A stretch of 64,000 nucleotides of DNA, taken from the NCBI RefSeq assembly GCF_900156655.1, contig NZ_FTOG01000009.1, positions 164,585 to 228,584 on the forward strand. The letters run 5' to 3'. Shown here in pieces: positions 17,940 to 26,785 of the stretch. Numbering within the stretch: the stretch's first letter is position 1; the number at the start of each line of letters is the position of its first letter. The position numbers and the translations under genes are program-made. Under the pieces are notes generated by a model, which saw nothing but the letters and a program-made list of their open reading frames with translations, was not told the origin of the DNA and made no database searches. Origin of the DNA: Rhodobacter aestuarii (GTDB taxonomy: Bacteria > Pseudomonadota > Alphaproteobacteria > Rhodobacterales > Rhodobacteraceae).

Positions 17940-19007
17940 TTAGCGCGCGGCGCAAACCGTGGCGCGGGCATTCACCCAGCACCCGCCACCGACTTGGCGG
18001 AAATCCTCGCCCAGCGGGGCTTGCGCATGGGTGGCCCCGGCTTGCGCGTTCCAGTGACCCGAGGCGAAACCATTGCCCGAGGGCACGATCTCGGCAAAGA
18101 AATCGCCCAAATAGGTGTCGCGGTTGGTGTTGATCCAGAAGCTGCCGGTGCCGTCATTGGCCATCCAGATCGGGCAGTTGCCGTTCATATCGACATAGGT
18201 CCACCCATCCACGATCAGCTTGCAGGTGCCGTTGAGGACATAGGGCTGCGCGGCGGGCGCAGGCTGCGCCATGCCTGCACATTGCAGCATTGTGTCGATC
18301 GCCGCCGAAGAGCCCGAAAGCGCGTATTCCGGCCCGTCGGGGTCAAAGTTCAGGTTCAGCCGGTTGCCTCGCTGCACCGCCGCCAAAAAGCTGCGATCAA
18401 TCGGCGAGGTGGTCACTTCGCCAATTTGGCTCAGCACCATCGGGTAAAATTGCCCGTCAATCAAAGCCGCTGCGGGCGAAGTATCAGACCATTGATCCGA
18501 CACAACCATGAAGCCCTCTGGCCCGGCATCAAAGCGCAGCAACCGGCCTGCGCCCTCGGGCTTTGACCAATCCATCAAAAGCGCGCTGCACGAGCCCGGC
18601 GCCCATTGCAAAATCTCCCAAGCGCCAAGTTGCGCATAGGTCTGGGTTGGCCCCACGGGCGCGCTTTGTTGCGGCTGCCATGCGGGGGCTGCTGGCATCG
18701 GCGGCGCGAAGGGGGTGGTACATTCCGCCGCCAGATTGCGGATATGATCGGCGGCCCCCCAGACCTCGTCACGGGTGTTTTGCATGCACCAGTCGTAATG
18801 CATCTGATAGACGCCATGCACACCACGGCTGAAGTCGAGGCAGTTCGGGTTTTGATCAATCGCTTCTTGCGCCACAGCCGCGGTGGTCGAGGCATATTGC
18901 TGGCAGAAACGATCGTCGGTGCGTTGAAAATCTTGTGCCTGCGCGGCCCCACACGAAAGGGCTACCAAGGCGAACGTCGTCAAGGCATGCGGAAAGAGAG
19001 CGGTCAT
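17940..19007 (-). CDS. Secreted protein with C-terminal Cys module
   Basis: This 355-residue protein has a signal peptide (MTALFPHALTTFALVALSC, then AAQAQD). Residues about 25-100 hold several Cys (DRFCQQY, NPNCLDF, YDWCMQN, AAECTTP). A Pro/Gln-rich linker is followed by a central domain (ILQWAPGSCSALLMDWSKP). The last 90 residues (GTCKLIVDGW, then GHWNAQAGATHAQAPLG and GGGCWVNARATVCA) match a module in the adjacent frameshifted gene. It is probably periplasmic or exported, and the Cys pattern suggests disulfides. I do not recognise the family or a catalytic motif. Confidence 0.72.
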   Translation of the reverse strand: MTALFPHALTTFALVALSCGAAQAQDFQRTDDRFCQQYASTTAAVAQEAIDQNPNCLDFSRGVHGVYQMHYDWCMQNTRDEVWGAADHIRNLAAECTTPFAPPMPAAPAWQPQQSAPVGPTQTYAQLGAWEILQWAPGSCSALLMDWSKPEGAGRLLRFDAGPEGFMVVSDQWSDTSPAAALIDGQFYPMVLSQIGEVTTSPIDRSFLAAVQRGNRLNLNFDPDGPEYALSGSSAAIDTMLQCAGMAQPAPAAQPYVLNGTCKLIVDGWTYVDMNGNCPIWMANDGTGSFWINTNRDTYLGDFFAEIVPSGNGFASGHWNAQAGATHAQAPLGEDFRQVGGGCWVNARATVCAAR

Positions 19008-19196
19008 CTGAATCCATCTTTAAGAGCAAGGAAAGGCGGGCTAACGGCAAGATCGCGCTTGCGATGCCTGCATCACGAAAGATGAATCCAAATCATCTTA
19101 TTCTGTGACGAAAATAAAGAAAAAAGAGCGCCGGGCACCGAAAATCCGGGGGCCGCCCCGGTGCGCGTGCCCCTTGCCCAGCGCCTCTCGCCCCGC

Positions 19197-20078
19197 CTAT
19201 TTCTTGCCGCGAAAGAACCTTGCGCGCTCGTAGAGTTCTTCAAGCCGCTGCATCCGGGCGGCAGTTGTGTCCCATGTCAGCGCTTGCACGGCGGCCATCA
19301 GCGTTTCGACAATCAGCTGAATGGCAACTGTGCTGTCCCAGGCGCTTGGCACCTCCACTTGCGCCGAAAGCCGAATACGCGCATGCGCCGCCGCCGGGCT
19401 CACCCATGGGTCGGTGATCAACACGATCTCCGCGCCCTGCTCAGAGGCCATTTCCACCAGTTGCAACACCGCGTTTTCATAGCGGCGAATGTCGAAGACC
19501 AAGAGCACATCGCCCCGCTCAATCTCCAAAAGCGCGGGCGGCCAAGCATTGGACAGCGGGATCAGCAGCTCCACATCGGGGCGGATCACTTTCATATGGG
19601 TGGCGAAATATTCCGCCATCGCCAGCGTGATCCGGCCCCCGGTGGCAAAGATCTTACGGGTCGGGTCCGCCAGCAGCGCGGCAACCGCATCGAAATCCGC
19701 CTGATCAATCTGTGACAATGTGGCATGCAGATTGGCCATCACCGCATCGGCAAATCGGTTCAGCATATGCCCTTCGGGCGCGCGCGCGGCCCAAAGATCG
19801 TGCTTCGCCAAAGGGCCAACAAGGCGCGATTCGATTTCTTCACGTAGCGCGGCTTGCAGCCCCGGATAGCCGCCATAGCCCATTTTTTGCGCAAGCCGCA
19901 CCACGGTGGGCGAGCTAACATCCGCGGCTTTAGCGAGTTGCGTCACCGACCCCAAGAGCGAAACGGGGTAATTGCGCAAGATATGACTGGCCAATTGCCG
20001 TTCTGCGCGGGTCATCGTTGCAATGGATGCGCGCAGCTCGTCCTCGATCGTACCTTTCACTGCCACCAAAACAGGCAC
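19197..20078 (-). CDS. RpiR/MurR-family transcriptional regulator
   Basis: This 293-residue regulator has an N-terminal HTH_6 domain (residues about 10-85; TRAERQLASHIL then AKAADVSSPTVVRLAQKMGYGGYPGL) and a C-terminal SIS domain (about 125-265; KIFATGGRITLAMAEYFATHM), where RpiR proteins usually sense phosphorylated or other effectors. A GTG start at 20078 is used. It is divergent from the amidohydrolase/TRAP/GS operon at 20220, so it probably controls that operon. SIS-bound ligands are typically sugar phosphates, so the effector here is uncertain. Confidence 0.87.
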   Translation of the reverse strand: MPVLVAVKGTIEDELRASIATMTRAERQLASHILRNYPVSLLGSVTQLAKAADVSSPTVVRLAQKMGYGGYPGLQAALREEIESRLVGPLAKHDLWAARAPEGHMLNRFADAVMANLHATLSQIDQADFDAVAALLADPTRKIFATGGRITLAMAEYFATHMKVIRPDVELLIPLSNAWPPALLEIERGDVLLVFDIRRYENAVLQLVEMASEQGAEIVLITDPWVSPAAAHARIRLSAQVEVPSAWDSTVAIQLIVETLMAAVQALTWDTTAARMQRLEELYERARFFRGKK

Positions 20079-20116
20079 TCCTTGCTGCGGACGCTTTGCC
20101 GCACCGCCGAACAGAT

Positions 20117-20152
20117 TGTAACAAGATTATCTCTCCTGAAATAATGTTGACA
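20117..20152. promoter_or_regulatory. Imperfect inverted repeat, candidate RpiR operator
   Basis: TGTAACAAGATTAT (20117-20130) and ATAATGTTGACA (20141-20152) are imperfect inverted copies centred in the divergent gap between the RpiR-like gene and the catabolic operon. The right arm includes TTGACA, which could serve as a -35 hexamer. The placement supports operator function, but the match is imperfect. Confidence 0.35.
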
Positions 20153-20219
20153 GCTTCACCGCTCCGGTCAAGCCTGTGGAACGAAGCTTGCAGAATCGAC
20201 GAAACGCTCGGGGGAGACT

Positions 20220-20990
20220 GTGGAAGACGAGACTGAAGGCGCGGTCGTCCTTGAGAGACGCGCGGCCAAAGGCCCGTTCGTTTTCGTATGCGAACATGCG
20301 GTCAATGCCTTTCCGGCGCGCTGGGGCGATTTGGGCCTCACGGCATCGCAACGCCACGCGCATGTGGCTTGGGACCCGGGCGCATTGGGGCTTGCCCGCG
20401 CGCTGTCTGTGCAACTTGAAAGCCCGCTGGTGCGCGCCACCACCTCGCGGCTGATTTATGACCTCAACCGCCCGCCACAATCTGCGAGCGCGATGCCCGC
20501 GCGTTCAGAACTGCATGACATTCCCGGAAATGCCGATCTGAGCGCGAAAGAGCGGTTAGACCGCACGCAGGCGCTTTACCTGCCCTTCCATGCCGAATTG
20601 CGCATGCTTTTGGCCGAAAAGCTGGCGCTGGGGCAGCGCCCGATCTTGGTGACCGTGCATTCGTTCACGCCCGTTTATTATGGCCGCCCGCGGGATGTGG
20701 AATTGGGCATCATTCATGATGCGGACCCTGCCCTTGCCTGCGCCGTTCTGGAAGAGGCGCGCGCCCAGACAAGGCTCGATTCTCGGCTGAACGAGCCCTA
20801 TAGTGCCGCCGATGAGGTGACCCATACGCTGGCTCTTCAGGCCACACCGCTGGGTCTGATGAATGTGATGCTGGAACTGCGCAACGATCTGCTTCCAGAC
20901 GCGGCCGCGCAAAAGGCGATGGCCTCTTTGCTCGCCCCGGTGCTGCAAGCGGCGCTGGCGCGGATCCAAAAACCGCTGGAGGTCGTGTGA
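20220..20990 (+). CDS. N-formylglutamate amidohydrolase-family protein
   Basis: This 256-residue protein is of the HutG-type amidohydrolase family. Features are FVFVCEHAVNAFPARWG near residue 20, ATTSRLIYDLNRPP near 80 and LVTVHSFTPVYYGRPRD near 145, which fit the metal-binding fold. The named reaction releases glutamate from N-formylglutamate in histidine breakdown, but no hut genes are nearby. Beside a gamma-glutamyl ligase-like gene, it may instead hydrolyse a gamma-glutamyl amide at the end of a pathway. The GTG start at 20220 is taken. Its stop overlaps the TRAP small-permease start (TGATG). Confidence 0.82.
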   Translation: MEDETEGAVVLERRAAKGPFVFVCEHAVNAFPARWGDLGLTASQRHAHVAWDPGALGLARALSVQLESPLVRATTSRLIYDLNRPPQSASAMPARSELHDIPGNADLSAKERLDRTQALYLPFHAELRMLLAEKLALGQRPILVTVHSFTPVYYGRPRDVELGIIHDADPALACAVLEEARAQTRLDSRLNEPYSAADEVTHTLALQATPLGLMNVMLELRNDLLPDAAAQKAMASLLAPVLQAALARIQKPLEVV

Positions 20991-21496
20991 TGCCGCGGTT
21001 CCTTGTGCGCTATGTCCAGATTGTAGAAACGATCAACCGCACATTTGGCCGGGTGGCCATGTATCTGCTGTTTGTGATGATGGGCATTATGGTTTGGTCG
21101 ATGATCACCAAATTCGCCCATATCCCCGCGCTTTGGACGCTGGAAATGGCGCAATTCACGCTGGTCGCCTATTACATGCTTGGCGCACCTTGGACCATGC
21201 AATCCGAAGTGAATGTGCGGATGGACCTGATCTACGCAAGGTTTTCGCACAAGGGCAGAGCACTAACCGATGCGCTGACCGTCTTCTTTTTGATGACCTA
21301 TCTCGGCATCATGCTTTACGGCGCTTTTGACAGCACCGTCTATTCCTACACCTATAACGAACGCAATCCGACCGCATGGCGGCCCGTGCTGTGGCCGCTC
21401 AAGTCGATCATCACCTTCAGTTTCGCGCTGATGCTGTTGCAGGCAACGGCCCTTCTGATCCGCGACATTGCCACTTTGCGCGGGGAGAAGATTTGA
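20990..21496 (+). CDS. TRAP transporter small permease (DctQ type)
   Basis: This 168-residue protein has four hydrophobic segments, as expected for the DctQ subunit (LFVMMGIMVWSMI, then MLGAPWTMQSEVNVRMDLIY, which is the usual conserved loop). It forms the small membrane subunit of a tripartite ATP-independent periplasmic transporter. The ATG at 20990 overlaps the preceding TGA, and its stop overlaps the large-permease start. It belongs to the TRAP importer encoded by the next two genes. Confidence 0.9.
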   Translation: MPRFLVRYVQIVETINRTFGRVAMYLLFVMMGIMVWSMITKFAHIPALWTLEMAQFTLVAYYMLGAPWTMQSEVNVRMDLIYARFSHKGRALTDALTVFFLMTYLGIMLYGAFDSTVYSYTYNERNPTAWRPVLWPLKSIITFSFALMLLQATALLIRDIATLRGEKI

Positions 21497-22821
21497 TGGA
21501 TCACAACACCATCGCGCTTTTGATGTTTTCATCGCTGCTGTTGATGATGCTCACCGGGCAGCGGGTCTTTGGCGCCATTGGCTTTGTGGCGGTGATTGCG
21601 GCGCTCACGCTTTGGGGGCCGGGCGGCACCGATATGGGCTTTTCCGCCGTGATGAAGCTGATGAAATGGACGCCGCTGCTAACGCTGCCGATGTTCGTTT
21701 TCATGGGCTATGTCATGTCAGAAAGCCGCTTGGCCGAAGACCTGTATCGGATGTTCCACGTCTGGTTCGGGCCATTGCCGGGAGGCTTGGCGATTGGCAC
21801 GATCCTGTTGATGGTGCTGATTTCGGCGATGAACGGGCTTTCGGTCGCGGGCATGGCGATTGGGGCGACCATTGCGCTGCCCGAACTCGTGCGGCGTAAC
21901 TATGACAAGCTGATGATTTCGGGCGTCATTCAGGCGGGCTCAAGCCTTGGCATTTTGATCCCGCCTTCGGTGGTGTTGGTGCTTTTTGCACTGATTGCGC
22001 GCCAGCCGGTGTCCAACCTCTGGCTTGCGGGCATTGGGCCGGGGCTTTTGATGGCGGTGATGTTCATCGCCTATATCACCATCCGCACTTGGCTGAACCC
22101 ACAGCTTGCCCCGCGCATGAGCGCCGCGGAACGCGCCAGCATTCCGCGCGCCGAGAAATACAAACTTCTGCGCGCGGGGCTTTTGCCGATCTTCATCTTT
22201 GCGGCGATGATGGTGCCCTTCATCAACGGCTGGGCGAGCCTGACCGAGGCCTCGGTCGTGGGCGTTGCCGCGACTGTGCTCGTGGCCGCGATCAAACGCC
22301 GTCTAAGCTGGCGCGTCTTTGAAACCGCCACCAAGCAAACGCTGCATATCACGGTGATGTTCATGCTGATCATCACCGCCGCGCTGTCGTTTGGCGCGGT
22401 GTTCGATGGCTTGGGCGCGGGCCGCGCGATCCAAAACTTTTTCACCTCGGATCTGGGGCTCGCGCCTTGGATGATCTTGGTGCTGATGCAGTTGAGCTTT
22501 TTGTTCCTTGGCATGTTCTTGGACGACACCGCGATGCTGGTGATCGTTGCCCCCGTTTTTGTGGGGCTGGCGAAAGCGCTTGGCTTTGATCTGATCTGGT
22601 ATGGCGTGCTCTACACCATCACCTGTCAAATCGCTTACCTGACGCCTCCCTTTGGCTACAATCTGTTCTTGATGAAGGCGCTCGCCCCGCCCGAGTTCAC
22701 CTTGCCGGTGATCTACCGTTCGGTGCTGCCCTTCGTGCTCGTGATGGTGCTGACCTTGGTTCTGATCATGGTGTTTCCCCAAATTGCGCTTTGGCTGCCG
22801 CAAACGGTGCTGGGGCGCTGA
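21496..22821 (+). CDS. TRAP transporter large permease (DctM type)
   Basis: This 441-residue protein has about 12 membrane helices and typical DctM segments (GLSVAGMAIGATIALPELVRR, GSSLGILIPPSVVLVLFALI, TPPFGYNLFLMKALAPPE). It couples substrate import to the sodium or proton gradient. The ATG at 21496 is used because it overlaps the small-permease stop. An in-frame start further upstream at 21376 would overlap that gene by 120 bases. Length is standard. Confidence 0.93.
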   Translation: MDHNTIALLMFSSLLLMMLTGQRVFGAIGFVAVIAALTLWGPGGTDMGFSAVMKLMKWTPLLTLPMFVFMGYVMSESRLAEDLYRMFHVWFGPLPGGLAIGTILLMVLISAMNGLSVAGMAIGATIALPELVRRNYDKLMISGVIQAGSSLGILIPPSVVLVLFALIARQPVSNLWLAGIGPGLLMAVMFIAYITIRTWLNPQLAPRMSAAERASIPRAEKYKLLRAGLLPIFIFAAMMVPFINGWASLTEASVVGVAATVLVAAIKRRLSWRVFETATKQTLHITVMFMLIITAALSFGAVFDGLGAGRAIQNFFTSDLGLAPWMILVLMQLSFLFLGMFLDDTAMLVIVAPVFVGLAKALGFDLIWYGVLYTITCQIAYLTPPFGYNLFLMKALAPPEFTLPVIYRSVLPFVLVMVLTLVLIMVFPQIALWLPQTVLGR

Positions 22822-22865
22822 GAAAAATGACCCCGAACGGGGCACCCCACAACAAGGAGAGAGAA

Positions 22866-23903
22866 ATGACGACGACGAGACGGAAGTTTCTAACCACTGG
22901 TGCCGTGGGCGCCGCAGCCGCCGCAGGGCTTGCCGCCCCGGCCCGCGCGCAAGAAACCATCAAATGGCGTTTGCAAACCTATGCGGGCCCGGCGCTCGCC
23001 GAAGAGGTGGTCAAACCCGCGATCGAGGCGTTCAACACCATCGCCAATGGGCAAATGGAGATCGAGCTTTACACCTCGGACCAGTTGGTGCCGACGGGCG
23101 AACTTTTCCGCGCGATGCAAAACGGCACCATCGATGCCGTGCAATCGGATGATGACTCTATGGCCTCGCCCACCGAAGTCACCGTCTTCGGCGGCTATTT
23201 CCCCTTTGCTTTGCGCTATTCGCTTGATGTGCCCGCGCTCTTCAACTCTTGGGGTCTGAAGGAAATCTGGGAAGAGGAATATGCCAAGGTGGGCATCAAG
23301 CACATCTCGGCAGGCTCGTGGGATCCGTGCAACTTCAACATGAAAGAGCCGGTGAACTCGCTGGAAGATCTGCGCGGCAAGCGCGTCTTCACCTTCCCGA
23401 CCGCAGGGCGCTTCCTGGCCCAATTCGGCGTCATTCCGGTGACGATCCCGTGGGAAGATGTGGAAGTTGCGCTGCAAACCGGCGAGTTGGATGGCTTGGC
23501 CTGGTCGGGCATCACCGAGGATTACACCTCGGGCTGGTCGAAAGTGGCGCCTTACTTCCTCACCAACAACATCTCGGGCGCGTGGATCGGCCACTTCTTC
23601 GCCAATATGGAGCGGTGGAACGCGGTTCCCGCCCACCTGCAGCAGCTTTTGCAAACCTGCTTCGACCAATCGCATTATCACCGCCAATGGTGGTATTGGG
23701 CGGGCGAAGCCAAGCTGCGCGTCGAAGGGGCCGATATGACGCTGACCTCGCTGCCCACAGAAGATTATGCCAAGCTTGAAGAAGCCGCGCATAAGTTCTG
23801 GGATGAGGTGGCCGCCGAAAGCCCGCTCAAGGCCAAGGTGGTGGACATCATCCGCAAATATAATGAGACGATGGTCAAGGCCGGCGTGCCTTATCGCTAC
23901 TGA
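22866..23903 (+). CDS. TRAP transporter substrate-binding protein (DctP type), Tat signal
   Basis: This 345-residue periplasmic binding protein of the DctP family has an N-terminal twin-arginine signal (TTTRRKFLTTGAVGAAAAA, cleaved after PARAQ). Conserved features include a FTFPTAGRFLAQFGVIPVTI strand and the segment WEDVEVALQTGELDGL, which is the usual binding-cleft region. The ligand is not readable, but the operon encodes gamma-glutamylation and alcohol/aldehyde oxidation, so a small amino alcohol or amine is plausible. The start at 22866 is preferred because of the GGAGAGAG ribosome-binding site and the Tat motif. Confidence 0.9.
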   Translation: MTTTRRKFLTTGAVGAAAAAGLAAPARAQETIKWRLQTYAGPALAEEVVKPAIEAFNTIANGQMEIELYTSDQLVPTGELFRAMQNGTIDAVQSDDDSMASPTEVTVFGGYFPFALRYSLDVPALFNSWGLKEIWEEEYAKVGIKHISAGSWDPCNFNMKEPVNSLEDLRGKRVFTFPTAGRFLAQFGVIPVTIPWEDVEVALQTGELDGLAWSGITEDYTSGWSKVAPYFLTNNISGAWIGHFFANMERWNAVPAHLQQLLQTCFDQSHYHRQWWYWAGEAKLRVEGADMTLTSLPTEDYAKLEEAAHKFWDEVAAESPLKAKVVDIIRKYNETMVKAGVPYRY

Positions 23904-23910
23904 TCGGTGC

Positions 23911-23931
23911 GGGCCGGGGCATCCCCGGCCC
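23911..23931 (+). terminator. Intercistronic stem-loop after TRAP binding-protein gene
   Basis: GGGCCGGGG and CCCCGGCCC form a perfect nine-bp stem with a CAT loop seven bases after the stop codon. No T-run follows, so it may stabilise the binding-protein message rather than end transcription. Confidence 0.5.
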
Positions 23932-23984
23932 ACTCCCACGACCCGCGCGCGGCGGGACAACCGCGCCATTGAACGGAGGAAACC

Positions 23985-25349
23985 ATGCCCGCCAACCTGA
24001 CCTTTGAGGCCCTGAAAACCGCTGTCGCCTCGGGCGAGATCGACACCGTGATCGCATGTATTTGCGATATGCAGGGCCGGTTGCAGGGCAAGCGTTTCCA
24101 CGCACAGCATTTTATCGACAGCGCTTGGGAAGAAACCCATTGCTGCAACTATCTGCTCGCCACCGATATGGAGATGGTCACGGTCGAGGGCTATGAGGCC
24201 TCCAGCTGGACGCGCGGCTATGGCGATTATGTCATGAAGCCCGATATGGAGACGCTTCGCCGTATCCCATGGGTGGATGGCACCGCGCTTGTGATGTGCG
24301 ATGTGCTCGACCATCACACCCATGAACCCGTGCCGCATGCGCCGCGTTCGGTGCTCAAGCGACAGATCGACCGCGCCAAAGCGATGGGCTTTGACGTGAT
24401 GATGGCGACGGAGCTTGAGTTTTTCCTTTTTGAGCAAAGCTATACCGAGCTTTTCGACACGAATTACCCAACCCCCACACCGGTCGCGCGCTACAATGTC
24501 GATTATTCGATCATGGGCACCGCGCGCGATGAGCCGATCATGCGCGATATCCGCAATTACCTTTATGGTGCGGGCATCCCGGTGGAATGCTCCAAGGGCG
24601 AGGCCGAACGCGGCCAAGAAGAGATCAACGCGAAATATTCCCAAGCGCTTGATACCGCCGACATGCACACGCTCATCAAGCAAGGCGTGAAGGAAATTGC
24701 CCAGCAACACGGCGCCTCGGCCACCTTCATGGCGAAATACCACACCGAAAAGGCGGGCTCGTCGAGCCACGTGCACCAATCGCTTTGGAAAGACGGCGCG
24801 AATGCCTTTTACGACCCCAAGGCCGCGCATGGCATGAGCGATCTGATGCGCCATTTCCTCGCCGGGCAGCTCGAATTTTCGCGCGATATCAGCTACTTCT
24901 TGGCACCTTATGTGAACAGCTACAAACGCTTCTGTGTCGGGCTGTTTGCCCCCACCAAGGCGGTTTGGTCGCTTGACAACCGCACCGCGGGCTACCGGAT
25001 TTGTGGCGAAGGCACCAAGGGTGTGCGGGTCGAATGCCGCATCGGCGGGGCCGATCTGAACCCCTATTTGGCCTGCGCGGCGCTTTTGGCAGCGGGGCTT
25101 GAGGGCGTCGTAAACAAGCTTGATCCGGGCGCGCCGATCTCGGGCGATTTGTATCATGCCGAGGCGGCGCCCGAAGTGCCCAAAACCCTGCCCGAAGCGG
25201 CCGCGGCGCTCGAGAATTCTGATTTCCTCAAACGCGCCCTTGGCGAAGAGGTCGTGGCGCATTACCTGCGCGCGGCGCGCTGGGAGATCGAGGAAAATGA
25301 TCGCGTCGTGACCGATTGGGAACGGATGCGCGGCTTCGAACGGGCTTAA
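23985..25349 (+). CDS. Glutamine synthetase-family ligase, putative gamma-glutamyl-amine synthetase
   Basis: This 454-residue GS-superfamily enzyme has the GS core motifs ATELEFFLFE (about residue 140), GSSSHVHQSLW (about 260), YVNSYKRFCVG and NRTAGYRICG (about 320), and GADLNPYLACAALLAAGLEG (about 365). The GammaGlu-amine ligase (PuuA-like) group attaches glutamate to amines using ATP. Surrounding amidohydrolase, alcohol and aldehyde dehydrogenase genes favour an amine or amino alcohol over ammonium as acceptor. Housekeeping glutamine synthetase is excluded by lineage and context, not by direct assay. The gene is in one operon with its neighbours. Confidence 0.88.
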   Translation: MPANLTFEALKTAVASGEIDTVIACICDMQGRLQGKRFHAQHFIDSAWEETHCCNYLLATDMEMVTVEGYEASSWTRGYGDYVMKPDMETLRRIPWVDGTALVMCDVLDHHTHEPVPHAPRSVLKRQIDRAKAMGFDVMMATELEFFLFEQSYTELFDTNYPTPTPVARYNVDYSIMGTARDEPIMRDIRNYLYGAGIPVECSKGEAERGQEEINAKYSQALDTADMHTLIKQGVKEIAQQHGASATFMAKYHTEKAGSSSHVHQSLWKDGANAFYDPKAAHGMSDLMRHFLAGQLEFSRDISYFLAPYVNSYKRFCVGLFAPTKAVWSLDNRTAGYRICGEGTKGVRVECRIGGADLNPYLACAALLAAGLEGVVNKLDPGAPISGDLYHAEAAPEVPKTLPEAAAALENSDFLKRALGEEVVAHYLRAARWEIEENDRVVTDWERMRGFERA

Positions 25350-25396
25350 GATTTCAAGTTTACCGGGGCCGAAGGGGCCACGAGAGGAAGGTCGAC

Positions 25397-26785
25397 ATGA
25401 CGAAGATGATCCAGTGTATCTCGCCCGTGGATGGGCGGGTCTATGCCGAGCGGCCGGCCCTGAGCCTGCCCGATGCAGAGGAAATGGCCGCGCGCGCCCG
25501 CGCTGCCCAACCCGCATGGGCCGCGCGCCCACTTGAAGAGCGTATCGCGCTGGTGCAAGCCGGGGTGGCCAAGCTCAACGAGATGAAAGACCGCGTGGTT
25601 GAAGAACTCGCTTGGCAAATGGGCCGCCCCACCCGCTTTGGCGGCGAATTTGGCGGCGTGAATGACCGCGCCAATTACATGGCCGAGATCGCCGCCGAAA
25701 CGCTGGCCCCCAAAGTGGTGGAAGACAGCGATAAATTCCGCCGTTACCTCGCGCGCGAACCAGTGGGCGTGGTCTTTATCATCGCGCCGTGGAACTACCC
25801 CTATCTGACCACGATCAACACGCTCGCGCCCGCGCTGATTGCGGGCAATACGGTCGTGCTCAAACATGCCACGCAAACCATGCTGGTGGGCGAACGGCTG
25901 ACCGAAGCCTTCCACGCGGCGGGCGTGCCCGAAGACGTGTTCCAAAACGTCTATCTGACGCATGACGTGACCGAGGCGCTGATCGGCCAGCGGGCGTTCA
26001 ACTTCATCAACTTCACCGGCTCGGTGAACGGCGGTGCCACGATCGAGCGCGCGGCGGCGGGCACTTTTGCGGGTGTCGGGCTGGAGCTTGGCGGCAAAGA
26101 CCCCGGCTATGTGATGGCCGATGCAGATCTTGATGCCGCGGTCGATGGCCTGATGGATGGCGCGATGTTCAACGCGGGCCAATGTTGCTGCGGGATCGAG
26201 CGCATCTATGTGCACGAAAGCCTTTATGACGCTTTTGTCGAAAAGGCCGTGGCTTGGGTGAAAACGCTCAAACTGGGCAATCCGTTTGAGCCCGAAAGCA
26301 CGCTGGGCCCGATGGCGAATAAACGCTTTGCCCATATCGTGCGCGACCAAATCGCTGAGGCCGTGGCCGAGGGCGCCGAGGCGCTCATTGACCCGGCGCT
26401 TTTCCCAGCCGATGATGGCGGCGCTTACCTTGCCCCGCAGATCCTCGTCAATGTGAACCACGAAATGCGGGTGATGCGCGAAGAAAGCTTTGGCCCCGTG
26501 GTCGGCATCATGTCGGTGAAAGACGATGAAGAAGCGATCGCTGCGATGAACGACAGCCCCTATGGGCTGACCTGCTCGATCTGGACTGCCGACCCCGACA
26601 AAGCCGCCGAAATTGGCGCGCGGCTGGAGACCGGCACCGTCTTCATGAACCGCTGCGACTATCTTGACCCGGCTTTGTGCTGGACCGGCTGCAAAGACAC
26701 CGGGCGCGGCACGGCGCTTTCGGCGCTTGGCTATTACTCGGTCACCCGACCGAAATCCTACCATCTCAAGAAGGTGACGAAATGA
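25397..26785 (+). CDS. NAD(P)-dependent aldehyde dehydrogenase
   Basis: This 462-residue ALDH-superfamily enzyme oxidises an aldehyde to the acid. Visible motifs include the cofactor segment PWNYPYLTTINTLAPALIAGN, the Glu-containing VGLELGGKDPGY and the catalytic Cys region NAGQCCCGIERIYVHE, where one of three adjacent Cys is the nucleophile. The ATG at 25397 follows GAGAGGAAGG. A longer frame from 25316 overlaps the ligase gene and is not needed. Together with the adjacent iron-ADH, it would turn a gamma-glutamyl amino alcohol into a gamma-glutamyl amino acid, if that inferred route is right. Confidence 0.9.
   Translation: MTKMIQCISPVDGRVYAERPALSLPDAEEMAARARAAQPAWAARPLEERIALVQAGVAKLNEMKDRVVEELAWQMGRPTRFGGEFGGVNDRANYMAEIAAETLAPKVVEDSDKFRRYLAREPVGVVFIIAPWNYPYLTTINTLAPALIAGNTVVLKHATQTMLVGERLTEAFHAAGVPEDVFQNVYLTHDVTEALIGQRAFNFINFTGSVNGGATIERAAAGTFAGVGLELGGKDPGYVMADADLDAAVDGLMDGAMFNAGQCCCGIERIYVHESLYDAFVEKAVAWVKTLKLGNPFEPESTLGPMANKRFAHIVRDQIAEAVAEGAEALIDPALFPADDGGAYLAPQILVNVNHEMRVMREESFGPVVGIMSVKDDEEAIAAMNDSPYGLTCSIWTADPDKAAEIGARLETGTVFMNRCDYLDPALCWTGCKDTGRGTALSALGYYSVTRPKSYHLKKVTK

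Noticed and set aside
22890..25532. Antisense frame of 880 residues over the TRAP binding protein and GS-like genes
   Set aside because: It is the mirror of two well-supported genes; its length follows from GC-rich codons, and the translation is rich in Arg, His and Gly with no family features.
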